A stretch of DNA of 64,000 nucleotides, from assembly GCA_963706755.1 (NCBI GenBank), contig CAVPNH010000019.1, forward strand, positions 124,001 through 188,000. The letters run 5' to 3'. The notes beneath the pieces were generated by a model. It saw nothing but the letters and a program-made list of their open reading frames with translations, searched no databases and was not told the DNA's origin. Position numbers and translations under genes: made by a program. The DNA comes from RPQJ01 sp963706755. Lineage in GTDB: Bacteria > Pseudomonadota > Gammaproteobacteria > Steroidobacterales > Steroidobacteraceae. Below, in pieces: positions 24,650-33,236 of the stretch (position 1 is its first letter; the number at the start of each line of letters is the position of its first letter).

Positions 24650-26800
24650 TCAGGCCGGGATGCGCAGGACGGGATGCTGTCCCGTGGATTGCCTCAGCAT
24701 GGTCTCCAGGAAGTCGTCGGCCGTCATCGGCTCGCCGAACAGGCGTCCCTGTCCGTATTGACAGCCGGCCCGCAGCAGGAACGCCCGCTGCTCCTCGGTC
24801 TCGATGCCTTCCGCCAGCACCTGCAGGCGGAGGCTGCGTCCCATCTCGATGATCGTCCGCACGATCGTCGCGTCGTCCGGGTCGGTGGCCGCGTTGCGTA
24901 CGAATGACTGGTCGATCTTGAGCGTGCCGATCGGGAACTGCTGCAGCGCGCTCAGGCTCGAGTAGCCCGTGCCGAAGTCGTCGATGGACAGGTGCACGCC
25001 CATGGCGCGCAGCTCGCCGAGCAGCGGCAGGGTGCGCTCGGCGTCCATCATCAGCGTCGTCTCGGTGATCTCGAGTTCCACGCGGCTGGGCGACACGCCG
25101 TGCTTCTCGAACACCGACCGGCAGCGCGGGATGAAGCTCGCCTGGCCCAGTTCCTTGAGCGAGAGGTTGATCGCCACGAGTCCGGGGTCCGCCACGCGCC
25201 GCTGCCAGGCCGCGTAGTCGCTGCACACCTGGTTCAGCACCCACGCGCCGATGTCGAGGATCAGGCGCGATTCCTCGGCCAGCGGGATGAACTGGGCCGG
25301 CGCGATCTCGCCGTGTCCCGGCAGCCGCCAGCGCAGCAGCGCTTCCGAGCCGACCACCAGCCCGCTCGCGAGCTCGACCTTGGGCTGGTAGCGCAGCACG
25401 AACTCGTCACGCCCGAGCGCGCGCCTGAGCTTGCCCTTCAGCAGCAGCCGCTCGACCGCCGCCGCGTTCATCTCCGGCGCGTAGAACACGTGGCAGTTCC
25501 GGCCGGCGCGCTTCGCGTGGTACATCGCCGCATCGGCGTTGCGGATGAGGTCGATGACGTTGTCGCCGTCCGCCGGGCACGCGGCGACGCCGATGCTCGC
25601 GGTGACCTCGAGTTCGTGCTCGTCGACGTGCTGCGGCCGCGCGATCTCCGTGAGCAGCATCCGCGCCAGCGACGCGGCCTGTTCGTGCCGGTCGCGCTCG
25701 ACGTCCGACGTCTCGGCGAACACGGCGAACTCGTCCCCGGCCAGGCGACCGACGACCGACTCTCCCGGCAGGATGCGCCCGAGGCGTTCGCTCAGCGTCT
25801 CGAGGACCCGGTCCCCGGCCTCGTGGCCGAAGGTGTCGTTGATCTCCTTGAAGTTGTCGAGGTCCAGGTACAGCAGCACGAGCGACCGGCCCTGGCGCAG
25901 CGCGCGCGTGATCGCCTGGTGCAGCAGGTGCTGGAACTGCATCCGGTTCGGCATCTTGGTGAGCGCGTCGAAGCGCGCCAGGTAGCGTATGCGCCGCTCC
26001 GACCGCTTGCGATCCGTGATGTCGCGCAGCGCGAAGATGCCGCCCTGGAAGCGCGGATCGTCGCTCGAGATCGCGGAGGCGGTCACGGACACCGGGATGG
26101 TCTGTCCGCGCGAGCTGCTCACCACGGTCTCGCCGGGTGCGGTGAGGATGCGGGCCGGGTCGAAGGCCGCACGGTGCCCGTCCGCAATGAGCGAAGCGAG
26201 CTCGAGCCCGGCGAGCTGCCCGGATTCGTATCCGAGCAGTTCCTCGGCCGCACGGTTCGCGGTACGCACGCGGCCGTCGGGCCCCGTGACCAGCACGGCG
26301 TCGCTCATGCTGTTCAGCAGGATGCCCAGGTAGTCCCGCGAAATCGTGGTGCTGGCGAGCTCCTGGCGCATGCGCTCCAGGGCGTCTTCGATGTCGGCGA
26401 TCTCGCGCACGCCGCTCGCCGTGACTGCACCCGCCTGGTGCCCGCCGCCGATGAGCTCAGCGCTGTGTACGAGGGATGCGATCGCGCGCTCGATGCGCGA
26501 GATGAGTTTCCAGGTAATCGATCCGGCGAGCAGCGTAAGCAGGAGGCCCGCAACGACCACCATCAGGATCCGGCCCGGGTGGACGTCCGCGAGCAGGTAC
26601 TCGCCTTCGCGCTGCATGACGGCGAGCGCAGCGGCGGGGTCGGTCGCCTGCAGCTCGGCCGCCTGCGCCAGCGACGCGCTTATGTGCTGCGCTTCCTGGC
26701 GCTCGGTGACAACCACGACCGTCGTGGCGGCCGCAGTGAGCAGCACGCCGACCATGACGATCGTGAGCACGTAACGGTGCCTTAGACGAATCCCGCGCAT
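24650..26800 (-). CDS. Membrane PAS-GGDEF-EAL cyclic-di-GMP signalling protein
   Basis: A 716-residue sensor. Two helices (about 11-31 and 77-97) enclose a short periplasmic loop; then come a HAMP-like linker, a PAS domain (~155-275, ILLNSMSDAVLVTGPDGRV), GGDEF (~285-450) and EAL (~455-705). The GGDEF signature is RLAGDEFAVF, AGDEF rather than GGDEF, so cyclase activity may be reduced. The EAL domain keeps SEALLRW, NLSLKEL, ELEITET, DDFGTGYSS and LKIDQSFV, so phosphodiesterase activity is likely. Confidence 0.93.
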   Translation of the reverse strand: MRGIRLRHRYVLTIVMVGVLLTAAATTVVVVTERQEAQHISASLAQAAELQATDPAAALAVMQREGEYLLADVHPGRILMVVVAGLLLTLLAGSITWKLISRIERAIASLVHSAELIGGGHQAGAVTASGVREIADIEDALERMRQELASTTISRDYLGILLNSMSDAVLVTGPDGRVRTANRAAEELLGYESGQLAGLELASLIADGHRAAFDPARILTAPGETVVSSSRGQTIPVSVTASAISSDDPRFQGGIFALRDITDRKRSERRIRYLARFDALTKMPNRMQFQHLLHQAITRALRQGRSLVLLYLDLDNFKEINDTFGHEAGDRVLETLSERLGRILPGESVVGRLAGDEFAVFAETSDVERDRHEQAASLARMLLTEIARPQHVDEHELEVTASIGVAACPADGDNVIDLIRNADAAMYHAKRAGRNCHVFYAPEMNAAAVERLLLKGKLRRALGRDEFVLRYQPKVELASGLVVGSEALLRWRLPGHGEIAPAQFIPLAEESRLILDIGAWVLNQVCSDYAAWQRRVADPGLVAINLSLKELGQASFIPRCRSVFEKHGVSPSRVELEITETTLMMDAERTLPLLGELRAMGVHLSIDDFGTGYSSLSALQQFPIGTLKIDQSFVRNAATDPDDATIVRTIIEMGRSLRLQVLAEGIETEEQRAFLLRAGCQYGQGRLFGEPMTADDFLETMLRQSTGQHPVLRIPA

Positions 26801-26935
26801 GTGCCGCCTGGGTTTCCCGCCAGCTCAAGCCTGCCCGACCGAGTTCTTGTTCTGCCTGCCCCGGCCTCCTCGGCATCATAGACCCGGCGCGGCGCCGCGG
26901 CGATAGCCGAGGCGACGCCAAGCGCCTGAGAAACT

Positions 26936-26947
26936 GGAAAATTTTCC
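26936..26947. promoter_or_regulatory. Perfect palindrome upstream of vanY-like gene
   Basis: GGAAAATTTTCC is an AT-rich perfect palindrome in GC-rich DNA. The 218 bases between the divergent GGDEF-EAL and VanY genes also hold CCTCGGC (26868-26874) facing GCCGAGG (26906-26912). No other gene is seen there. Function unknown. Confidence 0.3.
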
Positions 26948-27018
26948 GACACTTCGGGGGCCTGGCCGCATCAGCACGGTGCCGGCTCCGGTATGCTTGC
27001 GACCCGGGGGCCTCGCGC

Positions 27019-27729
27019 ATGAATGAACTCGAACTGACCGGCCGCGCCCGGACGCACGTGGTGGAGCTCGAGCACCCGCGCTGCGTGCTGCACGTCGAGG
27101 CCGTCACGTCCTTCCTCGCGATGCGCGACGCGGCCACCGTGGCCGGCATCGACCTGGTCGCGGTGTCGAGCTTCCGGGACTTCGACCGCCAGGTGCTCCT
27201 GTGGAACCGGAAGTGGCGCGGCGAGCGCCCGCTGCTGGACCGCGGCGGCCGGCCGATCGATCCGGCGGTGCTCGACGATGCGCGCAAGATGGATGCGATC
27301 CTCTGCTGGTCCGCGATTCCGGGCGGTAGCCGCCACCACTGGGGCTCCGACCTGGACGTGATCGATGCGGCCTCGATGCCGCCCGGATACCAGGTGCAGC
27401 TCGTGCCGGCCGAGTACGCCACGGACGGGGTGTTCGCCAGGCTCGACGGATGGCTCGACGCAAACATGGCGCGGTTCGGCTTCTACCGGCCGTATGCCTC
27501 GGCCGGCAGCGGCGCCGGGATCGAGCCCTGGCATCTCAGCTACTGGCCGGTGTCGTCCGTTGCGCTCGAGGCACTCACACTGCCCGTACTGCGCAGCGCC
27601 GTTGCGGCCAGCGACATGCTGGGCAAGGCCCAGGTGCTCGAGCGACTGCCCGAGATCTACACGCGCTTCGTGCTCGCGGTGGACGGGCCTATCGCGGACG
27701 CGCGCGGGGCAGTAAGGTGTCCCGCGTAG
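27019..27729 (+). CDS. VanY-type D-alanyl-D-alanine carboxypeptidase (M15)
   Basis: A 236-residue zinc peptidase acting on peptidoglycan stem peptides. LVAVSSFRDFDRQVLLWNRK is the substrate-side helix, SRHHWGSDLDVID supplies the first Zn His and the Zn Asp, and GIEPWHLSYWP holds the catalytic Glu and the third ligand His. No clear signal peptide is visible, unlike many VanY proteins, so it may act in the cytoplasm on recycled wall peptides or have a non-classical export route. Confidence 0.88.
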   Translation: MNELELTGRARTHVVELEHPRCVLHVEAVTSFLAMRDAATVAGIDLVAVSSFRDFDRQVLLWNRKWRGERPLLDRGGRPIDPAVLDDARKMDAILCWSAIPGGSRHHWGSDLDVIDAASMPPGYQVQLVPAEYATDGVFARLDGWLDANMARFGFYRPYASAGSGAGIEPWHLSYWPVSSVALEALTLPVLRSAVAASDMLGKAQVLERLPEIYTRFVLAVDGPIADARGAVRCPA

Positions 27730-27772
27730 GCCGGCGCATCGGCCGGCCGGCAGCGGCAGCACGGCCCGGGAC

Positions 27773-28219
27773 ATGAACGCACTGGACTATCACTCTCTCG
27801 CCATCGTCGGCGTTTCCACGCTGGCGCTGGCGATCGCCTGCGTGCTGCTCCACTACGAGGCGCTCTCGCAGCTGACCGGGCGGCTGAAGCGCATCCGCAT
27901 CCGCCCGCGGCCGCGCATCCTCGTCATGATCTTCACGATCCTGGTGATCCACTCGGTCGAGATCTTCGTCTTCGGCCTCGGGTACTACGCGCTCACCCGC
28001 GACCCGACGCACGGCCAGCTCGTCGCATCGCACGCCCTCGGCCTGTTCGACCACGTGTACTACTCGGCCGTGTGCTACACGACGCTGGGCCTGGGCGACA
28101 TCACGCCGATGGGCAACATCCGCTTCCTGACCGGAATGGAGAGCCTCACCGGCTTCGTGCTGATCGGCTGGTCGGTGTCGTTCACCTATCTCGAGATGGA
28201 CCGGTTCTGGCGCGGCTGA
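27773..28219 (+). CDS. Two-helix ion channel protein
   Basis: A 148-residue inner-membrane protein with an N-terminal helix (LAIVGVSTLALAIACVLL), a second at ~52-72, and a pore helix plus inner helix at ~88-140. CYTTLGLGDITPMG corresponds to the K+ filter region, but TLGLGD replaces the classical TVGYGD. Selectivity may therefore differ. Ion_trans_2-like single-pore channels of this size assemble as tetramers. It may be cotranscribed with the next two genes. Confidence 0.8.
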   Translation: MNALDYHSLAIVGVSTLALAIACVLLHYEALSQLTGRLKRIRIRPRPRILVMIFTILVIHSVEIFVFGLGYYALTRDPTHGQLVASHALGLFDHVYYSAVCYTTLGLGDITPMGNIRFLTGMESLTGFVLIGWSVSFTYLEMDRFWRG

Positions 28220-28237
28220 GCGTCCTCGCCGCACGCA

Positions 28238-28564
28238 ATGCGCAGGGTCCATACCGCCGAATCCGCGATCGAGATTGCGCACCTGCGCAACCTGCTCGAG
28301 AGCGAAGGGATCGCCTGCATCGTCAGGAACGACCGGCTGTCCGGCGTGATCGGCGAGATCCCGTTCGTCGAGTGCTGGCCGGAACTGTGGATCCGCGAGC
28401 CGGGCCAGGAACTGCGGGCGCGCGGGCTCCTTGAAGTTGCGCTCCAGGCGCGGCCGAGCGGCGACGCGTGGACCTGTCCACGCTGCGGCGAACGGATCGA
28501 GGCACAGTTTTCCGAATGCTGGAACTGCACCGGGCCTGCGGAGCCCGGTCCGGGGGACCCGTGA
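28238..28564 (+). CDS. DUF2007 protein with C-terminal zinc ribbon
   Basis: A 108-residue cytoplasmic protein. Residues ~1-65 match DUF2007 (ESAIEIAHLRNLLESEGIAC, then CWPELWIREP), a GlnB-like small fold. The end carries two cysteine pairs (CPRCGERIEAQFSECWNC) that form a zinc knuckle. The role is unknown. Its stop overlaps the GTG start of the next gene by four bases, so the two are translationally coupled. Confidence 0.8.
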   Translation: MRRVHTAESAIEIAHLRNLLESEGIACIVRNDRLSGVIGEIPFVECWPELWIREPGQELRARGLLEVALQARPSGDAWTCPRCGERIEAQFSECWNCTGPAEPGPGDP

Positions 28565-29268
28565 AGACTCTCACGATAGAGCATCGCTACAACGGGCCGC
28601 CGGGTTCCGCGAACGGCGGCTATACCTGCGGCGCGCTTGCCGTGGCCGCCGGCGCGGACTTGAGGGTGCGGCTGCTCGCGCCGCCTCCGCTCGACGAGGC
28701 GCTGACCCTCTCCGCGCGCGAGGGCGGGGAGTGGGAGCTCGCGTCAGGCGCCGGCCCGGTTGCGCTCGGCACGCCCGCGCGGCTCGTGCTCGAGGTGCCG
28801 CCGCCGCCGCCGTATGTGCAGGCGGTCTGGGCGTCCCAGCACTATCCCGGGTTCAACCACCACCCCTTTCCCGACTGCTTCGTGTGCGGGCCGCATCGCC
28901 GGCGCGGCGACGGGCTCAGGATCTTTCCGGGAATGCTCGAGACCGGCATCGTCGCAGCGCCGTGGCTTCCGGCCGACGATCTCGACGCGGGCGACGGCAA
29001 GGTCGCGGTCGAATTTCACTGGGCTGCGCTCGACTGTCCGGGCTACTTCGCCGTCTGCGCGGGCCGCCGCACCATGGTGCTCGGGGAGATGCACGCGCAC
29101 GTCGATCGCCGCGTTCACGTCGGCGAGTCCTGCACGGTCATCGGCTGGAAACTGACTTCCGAAGGACGCCGGCACCGCGCTGGAACCGCGATCTTCGACC
29201 AGGACGGCGAGCTTTGCGCGCGGGCGCTTGCGACGTGGATCGAACTACGGAGAGCGGATAGTGAATAG
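28561..29268 (+). CDS. Hotdog-like (thioesterase-superfamily) protein
   Basis: A 235-residue protein starting at GTG 28561. NGPPGSANGGYTCGALAVAA and the conserved FPDCFVCGPHRRRGDGLRIF segment resemble a group of uncharacterised thioesterase-like proteins with a duplicated hotdog fold. The residues CFVCG could bind metal or shape the active site. Activity on acyl-CoA is family-based inference. The final codons and stop TAG 29266-29268 come from a heptad array. Confidence 0.6.
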   Translation: MKTLTIEHRYNGPPGSANGGYTCGALAVAAGADLRVRLLAPPPLDEALTLSAREGGEWELASGAGPVALGTPARLVLEVPPPPPYVQAVWASQHYPGFNHHPFPDCFVCGPHRRRGDGLRIFPGMLETGIVAAPWLPADDLDAGDGKVAVEFHWAALDCPGYFAVCAGRRTMVLGEMHAHVDRRVHVGESCTVIGWKLTSEGRRHRAGTAIFDQDGELCARALATWIELRRADSE

Positions 29269-29348
29269 TGAGTAGCGGATAGGTGAAGAAGCAGGCCGCA
29301 CCGGCCGCTCTTCACTCCGACTATCCGCTATCCGCTACTCACTACCCG
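29254..29348. repeat. Heptad-phased intergenic array, locus 3
   Basis: Left cluster: GCGGATA, GTGAATA, GTGAGTA, GCGGATA, GGTGAAG at exact 7-base phase from 29254. Right cluster in the opposite orientation: CTATCCG twice, CTACTCA, CTACCCG from 29321. The spacer between holds its own GC hairpin (GGCCG CACC CGGCC type). The two clusters can pair into a ~35-bp stem. It separates the convergent hotdog gene and ubiB and contains the stop codon of the former. Confidence 0.8.
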
Positions 29349-29354
29349 CCTTCC

Positions 29355-30992
29355 TCAGTTCCTGCGCGCCACCATCGTTCCCATCAGCCCTGCCGCGCAG
29401 AGCACCACGCCGGGCCACGGCGAGACCCCGATCGCGAGCCACACGAGGCCGCCGAGCAGCGCGGTCGCGGATACGATCGTCGCGTCGCGTCGCCGCGCGC
29501 TCGCGCGAATCTCGGCGCGTACGTGCTCGATGCCCGGCTGCTCGATCTTCAGGCGGAACTTGCCTTCCGAGGCCTGCTGCAGGAACTGCTGCAGCACCTG
29601 CGGCAGCGTGCGCAGCGCCTCACTCAGGTCCGGCAGTTGCCTGCGCAGCTGCTCGGCGAGGGTTCGCCCGCTCAGCCGGTCCGCCGCCCAGTCCCGGAGG
29701 ATCGGCTGCGCCGTCTTCCACAGATCGAGCTGCGGATAGAGCTGGCGCCCGAGGCCCTCGATCTGCAGCAGCGTCTTCTGCAGCAGGATGAGCTGCGGCT
29801 GCACCTTCATTTCGAACCGTCGTGCCGTCTCGAACAGCCTGAGCAGCACCTGGCCGAAGGAGATCTCCGACAGCGGCTTGTTGAAGATGGGTTCGCACAC
29901 CGTGCGCACCGCCGCCTCCAGCTCCTCGACGCGCGTTCCGGCGGGCACCCAGCCCGAGTCCACGTGCAGCTGCGCGATGCGGTGGTAGTCGCGATCGAAG
30001 AACGCCAGGAAATTCTCGGCAAGGTAGTGCTGGTCGCGCACGTCCAGCGATCCCACGATGCCGAAGTCCACCGCGCAGTACTTCGGGTACTCCGGGTCCT
30101 CGAGCTGCACGAAGATGTTGCCCGGGTGCATGTCGGCGTGGAAGAAATTGTGGCGCAGCACCTGCGTGAAGAAGATCGTGACGCCGTTTTCCGCGAGCCG
30201 CTGGATGTTCGTGCCGCGGCGTCGCAGTTCCGCGAGGTCGCTGACGATGACGCCGTGGATGCGCTCCATCACCATGGCCTCGGGGCGGCAGTAATCCCAG
30301 TACACCTCGGGCACGTACAGCAGTTCGGAGCCGGCGAAATTGCGCTTGAGCTGCGCGGCGTTCGCCGCCTCGCGCATCAGGTCGAGTTCGTCGAGGATCG
30401 TCTTCTCGTACTCCTGCACGACCTCGACGGGCCGCAGGCGATGGCCGTCGGCGGCGTAATCGAGCGCGAGGCGCGCGATCGCGTACATCACTTCCAGGTC
30501 GCGCTCGATCTTCTCGCGCACGCCCGGACGGATCACCTTGACGACGACCTCCTCGCCGGTGCGCAGCTTCGCGAGGTGGACCTGCGCGACGGAGGCGGCA
30601 GCGAGCGGCTGCTCGTCGAATTCCTCGAACACCTCGCTGAGCGGGCGGCCGTAGGCGCGCTCGGCGATCGCGCGGGCTTCGATGCCCGGGAACGGCGGCA
30701 CGCGGTCCTGCAGCTTCTCGAGCTCCTCGGCGATGTCGCCCGGCAACAGGTCGTGGCGCGTGGACAGCGCCTGGCCGAACTTCACGAAGATCGGCCCCAG
30801 CTCCTCGAGTGCGAGCCGGATGCGTTCGCCACGCGAACCGCCGCGGCGGCGCTCGAACCACGTCGCCGGCGACAGGTAGAAGACGTAACGGAACGGCCGG
30901 AAGAGGTGCGTCGCGAGGACGATCTCGTCGAGCCCGTGGCGCACGAGCACGCGCTGGATCTGGAGCAGGCGACCGATGACGCGGAGACGCAT
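29355..30992 (-). CDS. ubiB: UbiB atypical kinase/ATPase for ubiquinone synthesis
   Basis: A 545-residue protein supporting the soluble ubiquinone biosynthesis complex. The KxGQ motif is in FVKFGQALSTR, the Ala-rich loop in AAASVAQVH, the catalytic loop in HADMHPGNIFVQ, and the metal-binding DFG in AVDFGIVGSLD. Two C-terminal membrane helices (~500-540) anchor it. It is the third gene of ubiE-ubiJ-ubiB, separated from ubiJ by a heptad array that may carry its ribosome site or a processing signal. Confidence 0.96.
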   Translation of the reverse strand: MRLRVIGRLLQIQRVLVRHGLDEIVLATHLFRPFRYVFYLSPATWFERRRGGSRGERIRLALEELGPIFVKFGQALSTRHDLLPGDIAEELEKLQDRVPPFPGIEARAIAERAYGRPLSEVFEEFDEQPLAAASVAQVHLAKLRTGEEVVVKVIRPGVREKIERDLEVMYAIARLALDYAADGHRLRPVEVVQEYEKTILDELDLMREAANAAQLKRNFAGSELLYVPEVYWDYCRPEAMVMERIHGVIVSDLAELRRRGTNIQRLAENGVTIFFTQVLRHNFFHADMHPGNIFVQLEDPEYPKYCAVDFGIVGSLDVRDQHYLAENFLAFFDRDYHRIAQLHVDSGWVPAGTRVEELEAAVRTVCEPIFNKPLSEISFGQVLLRLFETARRFEMKVQPQLILLQKTLLQIEGLGRQLYPQLDLWKTAQPILRDWAADRLSGRTLAEQLRRQLPDLSEALRTLPQVLQQFLQQASEGKFRLKIEQPGIEHVRAEIRASARRRDATIVSATALLGGLVWLAIGVSPWPGVVLCAAGLMGTMVARRN

Positions 30993-30998
30993 GGGGAA

Positions 30999-31061
30999 GT
31001 GATCAGTGACTGGCGGTTAGCGGTTAGTGAAGAGGCGGGTGGCGCGGACCGCCACTAGTCA
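30999..31061. repeat. Heptad-phased array within the ubi operon, locus 4
   Basis: GTGATCA, GTGACTG, GCGGTTA (twice) and GTGAAGA run at 7-base phase from 30999 to 31033. CACTAGTCACC at ~31053-31063 is a partial inverse of AGTGACTGGCGGT (31005-31017). It fills the ubiJ-ubiB gap and includes the ubiJ stop codon (31055-31057, minus strand). Confidence 0.7.
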
Positions 31062-31690
31062 CCCTGGCCTTGCCGGCGAGCGCGCTTCGCGCCGGGCGCC
31101 GCGCCGCGGGACTCCTGGCGCGCCAGGCGGGCTTCGAGGCGCTCCACGTCGTCGCGCAGGCGGTCCACGTCGGCGAGGAATTCCTCGGCTTCCGTGCGCG
31201 TCGGCAGGTCGCGGCCTTCCTCCTGCAGGTACTCCGAGACGTTTCCGGCGAGCGACTGGCCGGCCTTGCGGCCGAAGTCGAGGAATCCGCGCGCGAGGTT
31301 CGCGAGGTTGCGGGCCGCGACGTCGCCGATCACGCGCGCGAGTTCCTCCTCGACGTCCGGCTGCGCGTGCCCGAGCAGGTCGCGAAACTTCTGCGCGACC
31401 TCCGCGTCGCCCTCGATGCGCACGCCGCCGCCGCGCAACGCACCTTCGGCGCGCGGGCCCGCGAGGGCGAGGAGCGCGATCGGCGTTCCGGACAGGCTCG
31501 CGTCCGCCGTGCCCTCGTGCCGCGGCGACAGCGACAGCCGCCCGTCCTGCGCCTTGAAGTAGAACTCGAGCGGCGTGCCCGTGACGGCGAGCGACACGAC
31601 CCGCCCGTCGAGCTGTCTGCACAGCGCCTGCGCCTTGCGCGACTCCGCGACGTTGCGGTTCAGGGCTTCCTCGAGGCGCTCGAGCAGCAT
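31055..31690 (-). CDS. ubiJ: UbiJ ubiquinone biosynthesis accessory factor (SCP2 domain)
   Basis: A 211-residue protein that binds ubiquinone precursors in the UbiIJK-EFGH complex. Residues ~15-110 form an SCP2 lipid-binding domain (GTPLEFYFKAQDGRLSLSP). The rest is charged, with a C-terminal coiled coil (EFLADVDRLRDDVERLEARL) thought to pair with UbiK. It starts at 31690, one base after the ubiE stop, so coupling with ubiE is tight. Confidence 0.92.
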   Translation of the reverse strand: MLLERLEEALNRNVAESRKAQALCRQLDGRVVSLAVTGTPLEFYFKAQDGRLSLSPRHEGTADASLSGTPIALLALAGPRAEGALRGGGVRIEGDAEVAQKFRDLLGHAQPDVEEELARVIGDVAARNLANLARGFLDFGRKAGQSLAGNVSEYLQEEGRDLPTRTEAEEFLADVDRLRDDVERLEARLARQESRGAAPGAKRARRQGQGD

Positions 31691-31691
31691 G

Positions 31692-32471
31692 TCAGTAGCG
31701 GAATCCGCGGTGCAGCGCGACGATGCCGCCGCTCAGGTTGTGGTGACGGCAGTCCTCGAGTCCCGCCTCGCGCATCATCGTGAGCAGCGTCTCCTGGTCG
31801 GGAAAGCGGCGGATCGACTCGGCGAGGTAGCGGTAGCTGTCCGGGTCCCCTGCCACCCTGCGGCCGAGCCAGGGCAGCACGTTGAAGGAATACACGTCGT
31901 AGACGGGCTTCAGCCCCGGGAAGACGGGCTTCGAGAACTCGAGCACCAGCACCCGTCCGCCGGGCTTGAGCACCCGTCGCATCGACGCCAGCGCCGCGGG
32001 CTTGTCGGTCACGTTGCGCAGCCCGAAGGCGATGGTCACGCAGTCGAAGCTCTCGTCGGCGAAGGGCAGGCGCTCGGCGTTCGCGAGCGAGAAACGCACG
32101 TTGCGGATCAGCCCGCGGTCGAGCAGCCGGTCGCGGCCGACCTGGAGCATGGCGGCGTTGATGTCCGATAGCACGACGAGGCCTTCCTCGCCGACCTGCG
32201 TGGCCATGCCCGCGGCGATGTCGCCGGTGCCTCCGGCGACGTCCAGCGCCGACTGTCCCGGCCGCAGGCCCGTCTGCGACAGCGCGAACCGCTTCCACAG
32301 GCGATGCACGCCCGCGGACATCAGGTCATTCATCAGGTCGTACTTGTCCGCGACCGAGTCGAAGACCTCGCGGACGCGGACCGCCTTTTCGGCGACCGGG
32401 ACCTGCCGGTAGCCGAAGTCCACGGAGCCGGGCGCGCCCGGGGCCGGCGTCTTGGGGTCTGCTTCGCTCAT
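31692..32471 (-). CDS. ubiE: UbiE C-methyltransferase (ubiquinone/menaquinone)
   Basis: A 259-residue SAM-dependent methyltransferase for the C-2 methylation step. SAM motif I is ALDVAGGTGDIAAGM, the family signatures are VFDSVADKYDLMNDLMSAG and NVTDKPAALASMRRVLKPGG. The upstream 327 bases hold only a large palindrome. It is the first gene of ubiE-ubiJ-ubiB. Confidence 0.97.
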   Translation of the reverse strand: MSEADPKTPAPGAPGSVDFGYRQVPVAEKAVRVREVFDSVADKYDLMNDLMSAGVHRLWKRFALSQTGLRPGQSALDVAGGTGDIAAGMATQVGEEGLVVLSDINAAMLQVGRDRLLDRGLIRNVRFSLANAERLPFADESFDCVTIAFGLRNVTDKPAALASMRRVLKPGGRVLVLEFSKPVFPGLKPVYDVYSFNVLPWLGRRVAGDPDSYRYLAESIRRFPDQETLLTMMREAGLEDCRHHNLSGGIVALHRGFRY

Positions 32472-32542
32472 GGGGCCGCCATTCTACGCGGTCGGGTGCG
32501 GGCCGTTCGCGGCCCGTTCGCGCGCTCCACGTGCCGGGCGGG

Positions 32543-32756
32543 ACTGGCCGGAGTGCGGGTCGTGCCGGGCAGGGTGCGGCTTCCTGAGGAGCGCCGTGCC
32601 GGCTGGGGTTCTACTTCCCGGGGGACGCCGTGAACCCATCCCTGGGGGCTCGCGCGCCGCGTCCCTGCGGCGCGACGCCCCCGGGAAATAGAACCCCGGC
32701 CAGCGCGCCCCCCATTCCGGCAGATCCTGCCCGGCACGACTCGCGCTCCGGCCAGT
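32543..32756. repeat. 214-bp nested imperfect palindrome, conserved-head family copy 1
   Basis: Outer arms 32543-32573 and 32726-32756 pair at 31 positions with only two non-Watson-Crick pairs, both G-U. Inner arms GGGGTTCTACTTCCCGGGGG (32605-32624) and 32678-32697 pair at 19 of 20. The head (32621-32681) contains ACGCCGTGAACC, then GGGGGCTCGCGC, then the small hairpin GCGCCGC/GCGGCGC around GTCCCT. The head recurs at 54187-54241. It occupies most of the ubiE-DUF971 gap; no gene is seen there. Confidence 0.8.
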
Positions 32757-32798
32757 GTGACGCTCCCGGGACGCGGCGCCCCGTCCGGCGCGACGCCC

Positions 32799-33182
32799 TC
32801 AGCCCGGCCGCTTCGCCGGCACCGGTGTCGGATAGGGAAGCCCCAGCTTTGCCAGCCGGTCGAGGTAGCGCTGCCACTTCTCCGCGCGCGTGCGGCCCAG
32901 TTCCTGCAGGTAGCCCCAGGTGTAGAGGCCGGTGTCGTGCCCGTCGTCGAAGACGATCCGGACCGCGTAGCTGCCGACCGGTTCGACCGCCTTGACCCCG
33001 ACCTCGTGCTTGCCGAGTTGCAGCGTCTCCTGGCCCGGCCCGTGGCCGCGCACCTCGGCCGAAGGCGAGTACACGCGCAGGTATTCGAATGGCAGCTCGT
33101 GCCGCTCGCCGTCGTCGAAGGTGATCTCGAGCACGCGCGATCGCGTGCGCAGGCGGATGTCGGTGGGGCGCGGGTCGCTCAT
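32799..33182 (-). CDS. DUF971-domain protein
   Basis: A 127-residue protein matching the N-terminal domain of gamma-butyrobetaine hydroxylase (PF06155, formerly DUF971): LEITFDDGERHELPFEYLRV, GKHEVGVKAVEPVGSYAVRI, FDDGHDTGLYTWGYL. It stands alone without the oxygenase domain. Stand-alone members have been linked to iron-sulfur assembly, but no function can be assigned here. It lies between xerC and ubiE on the same strand. Confidence 0.9.
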   Translation of the reverse strand: MSDPRPTDIRLRTRSRVLEITFDDGERHELPFEYLRVYSPSAEVRGHGPGQETLQLGKHEVGVKAVEPVGSYAVRIVFDDGHDTGLYTWGYLQELGRTRAEKWQRYLDRLAKLGLPYPTPVPAKRPG

Positions 33183-33236
33183 GGGCGCGTCAAGGCTCTC
33201 GTCGATGGATCGGGTTTCAGCGGGCTGGCCCTGCGA

